Below, one piece after another: positions 13,078 to 21,486 of a stretch of DNA of 32,244 nucleotides. Numbering within the stretch: position 1 is the first letter of the stretch; every line of letters begins with the position of its first letter. The stretch is taken from positions 1 to 32,244 of IMG/VR virus record IMGVR_UViG_3300013126_000135, one strand, 5' to 3'. The notes under the pieces were generated by a model that was given only the letters and a program-made list of their open reading frames with translations, ran no database searches and was not told the origin of the DNA. The position numbers and the translations under genes were made by a program. This DNA comes from a virus.

Positions 13078-13093
13078 GCCGCGCTTGCGCGGC
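13078..13093 (-). promoter_or_regulatory. Hairpin between holin-like gene and endolysin
   Basis: GCCGCGCTTGCGCGGC is a perfect inverted repeat (6-bp stem with a CTTG or CAAG loop) in the 89-bp gap between the holin-like stop and the endolysin start. No T-run follows, so it is more likely an RNA stability or translation element than a terminator. Confidence 0.35.
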
Positions 13094-13104
13094 TTCTCTG
13101 GTGG

Positions 13105-13341
13105 TCAGGCCCGGCGCTGCTCGTGCAGGACCGCTCGCAGATCCGCGTCGCGGGCCACCTCGAGCTTGGTCACCCGCTCGATCACGCCGGCCTGCGTCGT
13201 TTCCTGCTTGGCCAGTCGCTCGCCCAACTTGCCGAACTCGCCTTTGAGCCACACCACCGCGGTGACCACCACGATCATGGTGCTTCCGGCTGCCGTCAAA
13301 ACGGCCAGAAGCGCCCCCCAGCTCACGGTCGTGTCAGGCAT
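13105..13341 (-). CDS. Holin-like single-TM protein with coiled-coil tail
   Basis: This 78-aa protein starts with ATG at 13341 behind AGGAGGATCGCAA, one of the best ribosome sites in the window. A hydrophobic helix spans about residues 9-31 (LLAVLTAAGSTMIVVVTAVV), followed by a charged amphipathic helix (GEFGKLGERLAKQETTQAGV). This architecture matches small phage holins and XhlA-like proteins found next to endolysins. It is directly upstream of the endolysin. It probably forms or assists the membrane lesion that releases the endolysin. Confidence 0.72.
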   Translation of the reverse strand: MPDTTVSWGALLAVLTAAGSTMIVVVTAVVWLKGEFGKLGERLAKQETTQAGVIERVTKLEVARDADLRAVLHEQRRA

Positions 13342-13383
13342 TTGCGATCCTCCTTGCAGGTGCTGGCAATCTTAGCCGCAGCG

Positions 13384-13977
13384 TCACAAGGCCTCAAGAT
13401 CAGCACTGCGCTGCCAGAACTGCACGCACCAGCCGGCCACGCGGGTCAGCTCGTAGACCTCGATGCGTGGCGCCAACTGCTCCACCACTCTGAGCGCCCG
13501 ATCGATCTGCCCAGTCGGCGCGTCGTTCACCTGCTGGCCCGTCCTCGTGATCGCCACGCTCGTCTGCGGCAGGGTGGCGTGGGTCTGGCAGTAGATCTCG
13601 GTGCCGCTGGCGCCGGAAGCCTGGGAGCTCACCGCTGCGCCGGTGTATCCGCCGCCGTTCAGGCTGGCGTGCTGGTGCGGCAGCTGCTTGGTCTGGTTCT
13701 GCAGATCGTCGCTGCCGCACCTCGTCATCCAAAGCGCCGTGTAGCGGCAGGCTGGCGGCACCAGCACGGACACCCTGCGGCTGGTCAAGCCGGTCGTGTT
13801 GGCCTCGACCGCGTGGCCAGGGCAGGCCCACAGGGTGGCGCCCACCTGCACCGGCCAGTCGTCGGCCGTTAGCAATAGGGCCAGCGCCGCCGGTGGCGTC
13901 GGATCGGTGCCCACCAGGCTCGTGCCTGGCGTCAGGGTCGCCGGTGCCTTCCAGCTGCGCTTGGGTGGTGCTCGCAT
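13384..13977 (-). CDS. Tail-tip or fibre-associated protein of unknown function
   Basis: This 197-aa protein starts with ATG at 13977 behind GGAGGAACG. The N-terminus is basic and Pro-rich; residues 25-120 are beta-rich with aromatic and Gly/Ser segments (WPVQVGATLWACPGHAVE, HASLNGGGYTGAAVSS). Five cysteines are present, unusual for its neighbours. It follows the last recognisable tail gene and precedes the holin. That position often carries receptor-binding or fibre-tip proteins in siphoviruses. No family is recognised. Confidence 0.65.
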   Translation of the reverse strand: MRAPPKRSWKAPATLTPGTSLVGTDPTPPAALALLLTADDWPVQVGATLWACPGHAVEANTTGLTSRRVSVLVPPACRYTALWMTRCGSDDLQNQTKQLPHQHASLNGGGYTGAAVSSQASGASGTEIYCQTHATLPQTSVAITRTGQQVNDAPTGQIDRALRVVEQLAPRIEVYELTRVAGWCVQFWQRSADLEAL

Positions 13978-13987
13978 CGTTCCTCCG

Positions 13988-15043
13988 TCAGTCGCCCGGG
14001 CGCCACAGTACCACGGCCGAGCTCACGTTGACCGTCTGGCCCGCGTCGGCCTTCACGTAGAATTCAAGTTCCACGCCCGCGTCTGGCGAGCCGTCCAGCT
14101 CGGCGTAGATCGTGCTGGACTGCATGCTGGCGTCGCACGCCAGCGTGGTCTGGCTGTCCTTGCCGGTCGGGCCGCGGGCCAACACCCGGATCCGATCGGT
14201 CAGCGTGCCGCCGCCGCCGGTCCATCCCTTGGCCATCACCTTGAGCTGCGGGCGCATGTCCACACCACCGATCGGCATGCTGCTCTGGTACGGCAACAGC
14301 GCCTTGCACTTGCCGATCAGCGCCCACTGGCCGGCCGGAACGGTGCCGAACGGCGCCGTGTGCCGCACCCCGCCATACTGCCCATCGTCCTGCACGAAGC
14401 TGCCCACCACCTGCCAGCGGTCGCGCAGCACGGCCACCGAGTTGCGCAGGCACCGATCCAGCAGCTCGGTGTGGATCGGGGCGCCAGCCACGCTCAGCAG
14501 CCCATCGTCGGCCGGCCAGAAGCCGCTGAGCTGCTGGGCGTACGGCGCCACCAGCGGCGGCAGGGTCACGTCGGGGTCCGGGTACACCAACACGTGCGAC
14601 ACCAGAAACACACCGCCCGGCGCCGTGTAGCTGAAGCGCAGTCGATCCTCGGTGTTGGCGATCGTCACCGTGTGGTCGTAGGCAAGCCAGGTGCCAGCCA
14701 CCACGGGGCGAACGGCGGGCCCCCACAGGTTAGTCCACGCGGTCGGATCGCCTCGCCCGCTCTCGGTGGTGAAGGTCAGGTTGCCGGTGTACGCGGGCAG
14801 CACCAGGTGGCACACTCGATAGCGCAGCCCGTCCTGGCTCGGCACGATCCCCACGGTGAACGAACTGTCGCGGCTGATCGCGCTGCCCATCGTCGGGCAG
14901 AAGCTCACCAGCGGCGGCTGCCAACAGCGGAACAGCGCGTTGGCGTTCTGCAGCGCTGTCTTGATCGGCTCGATCGCCATGGTCTGCGGCAGCAGCTTGG
15001 CCGCCTTGGTGATCGTCAGCTGCGCGTTGTAGGTCACTGCCAT
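13988..15043 (-). CDS. Beta-rich tail-tip or receptor-binding protein candidate
   Basis: This 351-aa protein starts with ATG at 15043 behind GGGGGTGATCG, with the previous stop inside that site. It is beta-rich throughout. The middle (about 90-160) has TWLAYDHTVTIANTEDRLRF, a jelly-roll-like pattern. The C-terminal part ends with ELEFYVKADAGQTVNVSSAV, typical of a carbohydrate-binding-like sandwich that closes with a strand. Position after the tail-tip protein supports a role in host recognition. No specific family is identified. Confidence 0.68.
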   Translation of the reverse strand: MAVTYNAQLTITKAAKLLPQTMAIEPIKTALQNANALFRCWQPPLVSFCPTMGSAISRDSSFTVGIVPSQDGLRYRVCHLVLPAYTGNLTFTTESGRGDPTAWTNLWGPAVRPVVAGTWLAYDHTVTIANTEDRLRFSYTAPGGVFLVSHVLVYPDPDVTLPPLVAPYAQQLSGFWPADDGLLSVAGAPIHTELLDRCLRNSVAVLRDRWQVVGSFVQDDGQYGGVRHTAPFGTVPAGQWALIGKCKALLPYQSSMPIGGVDMRPQLKVMAKGWTGGGGTLTDRIRVLARGPTGKDSQTTLACDASMQSSTIYAELDGSPDAGVELEFYVKADAGQTVNVSSAVVLWRPGD

Positions 15044-15046
15044 CGA

Positions 15047-17635
15047 TCACCCCCAGCTGCTGGCATCGCCCACGTGGGCAAAGTTCTTTTGATAGTCGCT
15101 CGCGTTGGCCGTTTCCGGCAACGTCAGCCAACTGGCAGCGCTCAACACCGGGGCGCCGCTCGTCCCGCCCACCGTCAACTCGCAAGCCGCGCCGGTGTCG
15201 GTAGCCGCGGAAATGCGGAACGAACCGCCGCCGGCCTCATTGCCATTGCCGGCCTCGAAGTGGCGCAGCCATGCCACGCCGCCGCCTTGGCTCAGCGTCT
15301 TGGCCACGTGGGGGTAGAACCGCTGCTCCACCACGATTTGGGTGGGCGCACCAGCAGGGCCCACCCAGCTCGTCACGCGCATGGCCGGGCACAGGGACAG
15401 CTTCTGGGTCGTGCCGTCGATCAGGATCGTGCCCGTCACCGCGCCGGCCCTTAGGTCACGCTTGATCCCGAGCACTCGACCGTTGCCCAGGTATCCCGGG
15501 GTGCCAGTGCTCCACTGCCACACGGCGAAGTGAGTGATGTTGAGCCGCACCAGGTCGCCCACGTCGATGTCGAGCCACGGCACCAGCTGCAGCTCGATCG
15601 CCTGCTCGGTCTGCGCCGGAACGAATCGCGCAATCGCCCACTGCGTCACCTGCTCGGCGCTCACCTTGCCGAACAGCGGCAGATCGTAGTCAACAGCCAC
15701 CACGCCCTGCTGCGCCGCGGCGGGCACGTCCTGCACCGCAAACTTGTCTTGGTCGTCGGCGCCCTGCGGCACGGTCACCCGCACGGTGTTGGGCACGTCG
15801 CGCTTGCGCACCGCCACCACCGCGTCGCCGTTGGTCGTCAGCAGGTGATCATCGGTGATCAGCGTGCCCCAGTTGCCGCCGCCCGGCTCGGTGCTCACCA
15901 GCGCCACGCGTTGCCGGCGGGCGCCCAGCAGGTCGTCGCCACGCACCACCACGCCGCGCTGGCTCAGTGCCAGCAGGCCGCCGAAGCACTCCGCCAGCGT
16001 CTTGCCAGCCAGCGCCACCTGCACCGGCAGAGACACCAGCGGGCCCGCCGCCAGCTGCTCGAAGCTGGCGTTGTTGACCGCGCTGGTGGCTGCCGTGCTG
16101 CCGTCGAGCCCGTAGCCTCGGCCATAGTCCAGCGTGTCGTAGGTGCCGCGCTGGCCCGTGCCGCTGCTGCTCAGCAGATTGCGCAGCACGTCCTTGGCGT
16201 CACCGCCAGCCCCCGCGATCAGCTCGACGGTGGCGCCCGGCTTGAGCTTGCTTTTGTCGATCGGCTTCTGCTTGGCGTCGTAGAACCCGCTGAAAAACAC
16301 CAGCGTTCCCGCCTGAACCAGCTTGGTGTAGGTGAACTCGGCCGAGTCAACCCGCAGCTTGCCCCACGTCGGCAGGCCCAGCGCCGGACTGTCGAGCTCG
16401 ACGGCCACGCCACTGGCCGGCGGAGCCGGGGTCAAGCCGGTGCCCTGGAATGCGCCGGCCACCAGGTCGCCCCACGAATACCAGTTCAGCTGGTACTTCT
16501 GGCCGGCCGCCACGCCCCACGGATAGCTCTGGATCTGCGGCGGCATGCTGTCGCTGAAGTTGAAGAAGCACCGATTGCCGAGCACGCCGTTGTTGGGAAC
16601 GGCGCCGGCCTGCATGGCCACCTCGAAAATCCACACCGAATCCGAAAAGCCCGTGATCAGCAGCTCGCCCAGGTAGGTGCCAGCGTCGAACAGACCGGAC
16701 ACCAGGTTCTTGGTCAGTGGCAGCGCCGCAGCCCAAGCCGCCTTGATCTCGTCGGCTTGTTGGGCCGGTGTCAGCAGATCCCCGCTGGCATGGCTGGCGA
16801 ACGGCTCGCAGATCACCTCGAAGTCCCACAGCTTGACCGGCGGGCTTGCCGCGTTCCAGCCCGCGATCCGCACCACAAAGTTGTAGCCCGGCTCGACGCT
16901 GAAGCGTGGTTGCTGGTCCACCACCTTGCCGGTCACCTCCACCGCCAGCGTCTGATCCAGCCGCCGGTCGAGCGCCTGCGCCTGCAGTTCCCACTGGCCG
17001 GCCACGCGATCGGGGCCATGGTCGATCGTGCCGCGCCAGATCTCCTCGGCCTCGTCAAGCAGAGCTGCGCCGGTCATCGTGCCAGACGGAGCCACCGGGC
17101 TGGCGTACAGACGCACCTGGCGCCCGCGCCACCACCTCGGCAGGCTGGTCACCACCGAGCCCACGCTGCCGGTGAAGTGCTTGCCGGCCAAGCTGCCAGC
17201 CGTGCCACGCGTGCACCCGGTGAAGCGTGGGCCGGGACCACCCACCGCCGTGCCGGTGTAGGTCACCCGCTCGAGGCCCAGCCAGAACGTGCCCGCCGCC
17301 GGCCAGCCGGTCACGTCGTCCACGTAGATCACCGCGTCGTTCCAGTTCACGCTCTGCGATAGGCTCGCCTGCAACGGCCACTTCTTGAGCCAGCTGCGCA
17401 CCGCGGTGGTGTCGAGCAGCTGAAACGTCAACGGGTAGCCCACGCCCAGCCCGGTCTCGCGGTCCACCAGCTGGCCCACCTCGCTCGACTTGTCGATCAC
17501 CAGGCTGGCGTCTTGGGTGTAGCCAGTGGGCAGCGTCAGCGCCGTCTGGCGCTCGATCCACACCACCGGGATCCCCTCGACCGTCAGCCAGTAGACCACG
17601 CCCCAGCCGTACTGAACCGGCGCCCAGACACCCAT
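15047..17635 (-). CDS. Large tail-tip/hub protein
   Basis: This 862-aa protein, the largest gene in the window, starts with ATG at 17635 behind GGGGGTGATCG. Near residues 95-155 it has a recognisable beta module: VNWNDAVIYVDDVTGWPAAG, GLERVTYTG, then FTGCTRGTAG and a His. That module recurs in phage tail proteins. The middle contains DVLRNLLSSSGTGQRGTYDT and other hub-like patterns, followed by WLDIDVGDLVRL, a common feature of tail-hub domains that bind the tube end. Its order after tape measure and two distal proteins matches the siphovirus tip (Tal or gpJ position). No peptidase or lysozyme motif was found. Confidence 0.75.
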   Translation of the reverse strand: MGVWAPVQYGWGVVYWLTVEGIPVVWIERQTALTLPTGYTQDASLVIDKSSEVGQLVDRETGLGVGYPLTFQLLDTTAVRSWLKKWPLQASLSQSVNWNDAVIYVDDVTGWPAAGTFWLGLERVTYTGTAVGGPGPRFTGCTRGTAGSLAGKHFTGSVGSVVTSLPRWWRGRQVRLYASPVAPSGTMTGAALLDEAEEIWRGTIDHGPDRVAGQWELQAQALDRRLDQTLAVEVTGKVVDQQPRFSVEPGYNFVVRIAGWNAASPPVKLWDFEVICEPFASHASGDLLTPAQQADEIKAAWAAALPLTKNLVSGLFDAGTYLGELLITGFSDSVWIFEVAMQAGAVPNNGVLGNRCFFNFSDSMPPQIQSYPWGVAAGQKYQLNWYSWGDLVAGAFQGTGLTPAPPASGVAVELDSPALGLPTWGKLRVDSAEFTYTKLVQAGTLVFFSGFYDAKQKPIDKSKLKPGATVELIAGAGGDAKDVLRNLLSSSGTGQRGTYDTLDYGRGYGLDGSTAATSAVNNASFEQLAAGPLVSLPVQVALAGKTLAECFGGLLALSQRGVVVRGDDLLGARRQRVALVSTEPGGGNWGTLITDDHLLTTNGDAVVAVRKRDVPNTVRVTVPQGADDQDKFAVQDVPAAAQQGVVAVDYDLPLFGKVSAEQVTQWAIARFVPAQTEQAIELQLVPWLDIDVGDLVRLNITHFAVWQWSTGTPGYLGNGRVLGIKRDLRAGAVTGTILIDGTTQKLSLCPAMRVTSWVGPAGAPTQIVVEQRFYPHVAKTLSQGGGVAWLRHFEAGNGNEAGGGSFRISAATDTGAACELTVGGTSGAPVLSAASWLTLPETANASDYQKNFAHVGDASSWG

Positions 17636-17638
17636 CGA

Positions 17639-18343
17639 TCACCCCCTCGGCAGTGCCAGCAGCAGCTGCAGCACGGTCTGGCCCTCGTCGTCGCCCAGCA
17701 GCTCAAGGCCGGGCTGGTCCACCACGTAGCCGTCCAGGTAGCCGTCGAGGTTGGCCACGCTGTAGGGGCTTGTGTCCGCAGTCGGGTAGATCCGCACCCG
17801 GCCGGTGGTCAGCCAGTGCCACCGCTCGGGCCGCTCGCCTCGAGCTGCCAACAGCTCGACCTTCTGCAGCAGGTGGTTGCCGAACACCGGCGCCGCCACA
17901 CGCCCCAGCCGGTACTGCTGCACCTCGACCTTGGCCGCGTCCTCCGGCGGCTCGACTGCCACGCCCAGCACGTCCACGCGTCCAAGCGGAACCTTGGTGC
18001 CCACGTGGCTGGTGGCGAACGCGTACGCCGCATCGGGATTGAACCCGAGCCACGCTGCCAGGTCACGGTCTGCAGTCCAGACCGGCCGAAAGTTCACGCC
18101 GTTGGTGCTGGCCAGCGTCACCCGGCGGGTGCTCGAGCTGTAGGTGATCGAGTAGAGCCCGGCCGGTGTCGTAGCGTCGAGTAGCGCTTTCCACTTGGTC
18201 AGCGCAGCGCTGAACACGTACGGCACATCGAGCCGCGCCGTGGTCGTCGCCGGGCTGCTTGGCTGTTCCTCGATCACCAAGCTGTTGACGCACCGATACT
18301 TGCTCGATCCGTCGCTGTACGCGTAGCCCTCGATCCGCGCCAT
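17639..18343 (-). CDS. Minor tail protein, distal tail region
   Basis: This 234-aa protein starts with ATG at 18343 (MARIEGYAYSDGSSKYRCVN). It is a mixed alpha/beta protein. Two segments stand out, LYSITYSSSTRRVTLASTNG and RDLAAWLGFNPDAAYAFATS. The second resembles the LGF(...)-type loop seen in several minor tail proteins with a repeated beta fold. It lies between the 236-aa distal protein and the tail-tip protein and is cotranslated (1-4 bp gaps). No catalytic motif is visible. Assignment is by position and general character. Confidence 0.7.
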   Translation of the reverse strand: MARIEGYAYSDGSSKYRCVNSLVIEEQPSSPATTTARLDVPYVFSAALTKWKALLDATTPAGLYSITYSSSTRRVTLASTNGVNFRPVWTADRDLAAWLGFNPDAAYAFATSHVGTKVPLGRVDVLGVAVEPPEDAAKVEVQQYRLGRVAAPVFGNHLLQKVELLAARGERPERWHWLTTGRVRIYPTADTSPYSVANLDGYLDGYVVDQPGLELLGDDEGQTVLQLLLALPRG

Positions 18344-18344
18344 C

Positions 18345-19055
18345 TCACACCGCCTGCCCCTGCACGTCGAGGCTCACGCTCCACAAGCTCACGCCGGCCG
18401 AGCTGCGTTGCACCGGCCCGAACGCCACCAGTTTCCACCCGCTCGTGTCGCCGGGCGCCACCACGCTCTCGCTCACCCGCGCCACGTTGCTGAGCCGCAG
18501 CCACGCTCGCCGCGGGTGGCTTGCCTTCTGCACCACGTCGGTCAGCCGTGCCAGCTCCAGCGCCTCAACCGTGGTCTGGCAGCGCGCCAACCATGGGGCC
18601 AGCCCCGGCACGCCCGGCCTCACAGCACCCTCCGCGCTGGCCTGGCCACTGTCGCGCAGCCACTCGGTGCCGCCACGCAGCGCCACGTACCCACGCGGGC
18701 CCGGTGACCACGTGCCAGCCGCCGAGCTGGTGCCGGTCACCGTCACCTGCCCAACCATCGCAGCCATACCCAGCAGGGTCTGCGCTTGCGCGTTGGGCGT
18801 GTAGCTCCACACGCCCCCGCTGTTGGTCAGGCTCGCCTTGGCGCCCGCGTCCGCTCCGTTGCGCGCCCAGTTCCATGCGAACAGGGCCAGCCCGCCCCAT
18901 GGCCGCGCCAGAGCATTGGCCCAGCTGCCCAGGCTGTTCAACGCGTCCACCGCGCTGTTCTCGGTGGCGCCACACGTCCACACGTCCGAAAGGCCGCCCA
19001 CGGTGGCCGTCACCTGGGCAGCGCTCCACGTGTCTCTGGTCTGCAGGCTCAGCAC
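18345..19055 (-). CDS. Distal tail protein candidate
   Basis: This 236-aa protein starts with GTG at 19055 behind AAGGGGGTCTGAC, directly after the tape measure stop. It begins with LSLQTRDTWSAAQVTATVGG and contains LGSWANALARPWGGLALFAW, then a beta-rich C-terminus ending WSVSLDVQGQAV. Genes directly after the tape measure encode distal tail proteins in many siphoviruses, and its size and beta content fit. No diagnostic motif is visible. Confidence 0.68.
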   Translation of the reverse strand: MLSLQTRDTWSAAQVTATVGGLSDVWTCGATENSAVDALNSLGSWANALARPWGGLALFAWNWARNGADAGAKASLTNSGGVWSYTPNAQAQTLLGMAAMVGQVTVTGTSSAAGTWSPGPRGYVALRGGTEWLRDSGQASAEGAVRPGVPGLAPWLARCQTTVEALELARLTDVVQKASHPRRAWLRLSNVARVSESVVAPGDTSGWKLVAFGPVQRSSAGVSLWSVSLDVQGQAV

Positions 19056-19056
19056 G

Positions 19057-21486
19057 TCAGACCCCCTTGGCCTTGGCCAGACCGCTGCCGCTCAGGCTGC
19101 CCAGAGCTCCCTGCACCGCCACGCCCACCTGCTGGGGCGTGCCCACGACGAAGCCCTTGCCGAAGTACAAGTTGACCACTTGGCCGCCTTGGCCGCTTCC
19201 AGATCCGCCGCCTATGGCACCATCGCCACCGGCGCCAGCTCCGCCCACGCTCGGCACGCTGGGCGCTCCGCCGCCGCCGCCGATCACGCCGGCCGCCACG
19301 CTGCCGTACAGCACCGCCGCCGCACCGTGCGCAACCATAGCCGGAATGTTGGGATAGCTCGCCACCGCGGCGGCTGCCTCGGTCACTGCCAAGATTGCCG
19401 CCTTCTCTCGCTCGCCGTCCACGAAGGCCGCAGCCACGCCGCCCACCGCGCTGATCGCGTCCGGGGCGCTCTGCTTCATGCCCTTCCAGTTCTGGCTCAC
19501 CTGCTGCACGCCCTGAGCTGCTGCGGTCAGCGCCTTGCCCAGCTTGGCGCCCGGGCCGCCGCTGCTCGTCATGAGCGCAGCCGGCGCCTGAATGGCTTGC
19601 GCGATCTGGGTCACAGACTCGCGCAGCCGAGCGTTGCGATCTGCGTCGGCCCGGTTGAGCCGATCCTGGTATGCCTCGTACGCCTGCGCCTGCTGCTCGA
19701 GCTGCTGCCGCTCGAGGTTGGCGCGGTCGGCCGAGCCCTCCACCGTCTTGTCGAGCTGGCCCTGCAGCTCGTTGTCGATCCGCGTCACCTCGGCCTGGTA
19801 GTCGAGCCACGCCTGCCGCCGCTCCACCAGGTCGGCCCGCTCGAAATCCCCCGCCTGGCGCAGCCGGTCTGCCAGAGCCGCTGCACGCTGGCTCGCTCCC
19901 TTGGTCACCACCTCTGCCGTCTTGGTCGCAATCTCGGCCGAGCGCTGGGCGCCGGCCTGCATGGTCGCCACCAGCTCGTCCTGCACCTTCTGCGCTGCGT
20001 CGATGTCCGCTTGCTCGAGCTGGCGCCGCTTCTCCGCATACTCGAGCCGGATCGCCTCAATCGCCGCTTCCCGCCCCTTGGCGGTGTTGGCGTCGCGGCG
20101 GGCCTTCTCGATCTCGGCCTGTTCCTGCAGCTTGAGCTCGCGCTGCCTCAGCCCGGCAACCTGCCCAATGGTCAACAGGCTTTGTCCCGCCGCGTCGGCC
20201 TCCGCCTTGGTCAGCCGGATCCGCGCCGCCAGCTCGGCATCGTGGGCCTGCTGCGCCTTCTGCCGGCGGGCCTGCAAATCGGCAACCGCCTGCTTGCCCA
20301 GCGCCTGATCCTGCACCGCCAGCCCCAGCACAGCCGCCTGCAGCCCGGCCAGCTCTCTGCGGTAGGTCAGCTCGTCCACCAGGCCTTTGCGGTGCTGATC
20401 GCGCAGCAGGTTGATCTGGCGCTCGATCTCGCTCGACTTGGCCGCCGAAACGTTGAGCCGCTGCTGCAACGCGTCGCGCTTGTCCATCGTCGCGTTGGCG
20501 CGGGCTTCTTCCACGGCCAGCTCGGCCGCGATCACACTGGCCATAGTGGCGCGCTGCTGCTGCGCCGCGGCCGCCTGCTGCTGCTTCTCGACCACCGCTT
20601 GCAGCTCGTTGGCCTCGTCGCGGGTCTTGGCCACCAGCTCGTCCTGGGCGTCCACCTGCCGCTGCAGCTCGCTCATTTGCCGCTGCAGTTCGATCCGTTT
20701 GATCACCGGAGCGCTGGCCGCCTGCTTCTCGATCTCGTCCATGCGCGCAGCCAGTGCCTGCCGCTCGCGGTCGAGCACCACCGTTTGCTGCGCTGCCACC
20801 TTGGCCCGCTCGGCCTCGTTGCCGATCTGCGAAGCGATCCCCAGCGCGTCACGCGACAAGCCCAGCCGATCGGCCACGCTCGGCAGGTCGATCGACCCCG
20901 CCGCCAGCCGGCCAAACTCGCGCTCGAACGCCTTGAGCGCTTCAGGGCCCTTGCCCAGAGCCTCGACGAACTTGGTGGCCGCCTCGGCGCCTTCCTTGCC
21001 CATCGCCTGAGCACGCGCCTGCACGCTCGTCAACAGCGCCTCGCTCGGGCGCAGCGCCAGCGGAATGTCCTCGAGCGCCTGCTGCAGCTTGATCGCCTCG
21101 TCCACGCTCAGGCTCAGCCGATCGGCCAGCCCACGCGTGCCCGCGTTGCCCAAGCTCTGCACCTTGGCCTCGGTCTCGCTCAGGTGCTTGTAGAGCAGAT
21201 ACCCTGCCGCAGCCGCCACGGTCAGGCCGGCGCCGATCATGCCGATCGGGCCCGGAATCACCTGCAGGATCTTCTCGGCGCCGCCGAACACGTCGGCAAT
21301 CTTCTGCACCGGCCCGGGCAGCTGGCCCACCAGGTCACGCACGCCAAGCAGGCCTTTTTCAAGGTCGCCGCTCGACTCGGCCATGCCCTTGAGACCTTCC
21401 CGGGCCTCGTGCACCGCCTCCTTGGCCTTGTTCTCGCCAGAGATGCTGATCTTGGTCTCGACGCGTGACGCCGCAAACGTGCTCAC
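19057..21486 (-). CDS. Tape measure protein
   Basis: This 809-aa protein starts with GTG at 21486 behind GGAGGTGCAAAA, overlapping the chaperone GT stop as GTGA. It is dominated by long Ala/Gln/Glu/Arg-rich helices and coiled coils (about 100-640). A hydrophobic segment lies at about 79-98 (GPIGMIGAGLTVAAAAGYLL) and a Gly/Ser-rich C-terminus is followed by NLYFGKGFVVGTP. That composition and position after the tail chaperones are typical of tape measures, which set tail length (at about 1.5 A per residue this suggests a tail near 120 nm) and enter the host envelope. No lytic transglycosylase or peptidase motif was found. Confidence 0.9.
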   Translation of the reverse strand: MSTFAASRVETKISISGENKAKEAVHEAREGLKGMAESSGDLEKGLLGVRDLVGQLPGPVQKIADVFGGAEKILQVIPGPIGMIGAGLTVAAAAGYLLYKHLSETEAKVQSLGNAGTRGLADRLSLSVDEAIKLQQALEDIPLALRPSEALLTSVQARAQAMGKEGAEAATKFVEALGKGPEALKAFEREFGRLAAGSIDLPSVADRLGLSRDALGIASQIGNEAERAKVAAQQTVVLDRERQALAARMDEIEKQAASAPVIKRIELQRQMSELQRQVDAQDELVAKTRDEANELQAVVEKQQQAAAAQQQRATMASVIAAELAVEEARANATMDKRDALQQRLNVSAAKSSEIERQINLLRDQHRKGLVDELTYRRELAGLQAAVLGLAVQDQALGKQAVADLQARRQKAQQAHDAELAARIRLTKAEADAAGQSLLTIGQVAGLRQRELKLQEQAEIEKARRDANTAKGREAAIEAIRLEYAEKRRQLEQADIDAAQKVQDELVATMQAGAQRSAEIATKTAEVVTKGASQRAAALADRLRQAGDFERADLVERRQAWLDYQAEVTRIDNELQGQLDKTVEGSADRANLERQQLEQQAQAYEAYQDRLNRADADRNARLRESVTQIAQAIQAPAALMTSSGGPGAKLGKALTAAAQGVQQVSQNWKGMKQSAPDAISAVGGVAAAFVDGEREKAAILAVTEAAAAVASYPNIPAMVAHGAAAVLYGSVAAGVIGGGGGAPSVPSVGGAGAGGDGAIGGGSGSGQGGQVVNLYFGKGFVVGTPQQVGVAVQGALGSLSGSGLAKAKGV

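Noticed and set aside
12224-13252. 342-codon version of the endolysin with a long N-terminal extension
   Set aside because: The extra 79 residues are Arg/Ala-rich, overlap the holin-like gene and lack a ribosome site. The ATG at 13015 has a clear one and starts just before the peptidoglycan-binding domain.
18823-21468. 881-codon plus-strand frame opposite the tape measure
   Set aside because: It mirrors the tape measure with antisense-like composition and no start signal. Minus-strand motifs and gene order explain the region.
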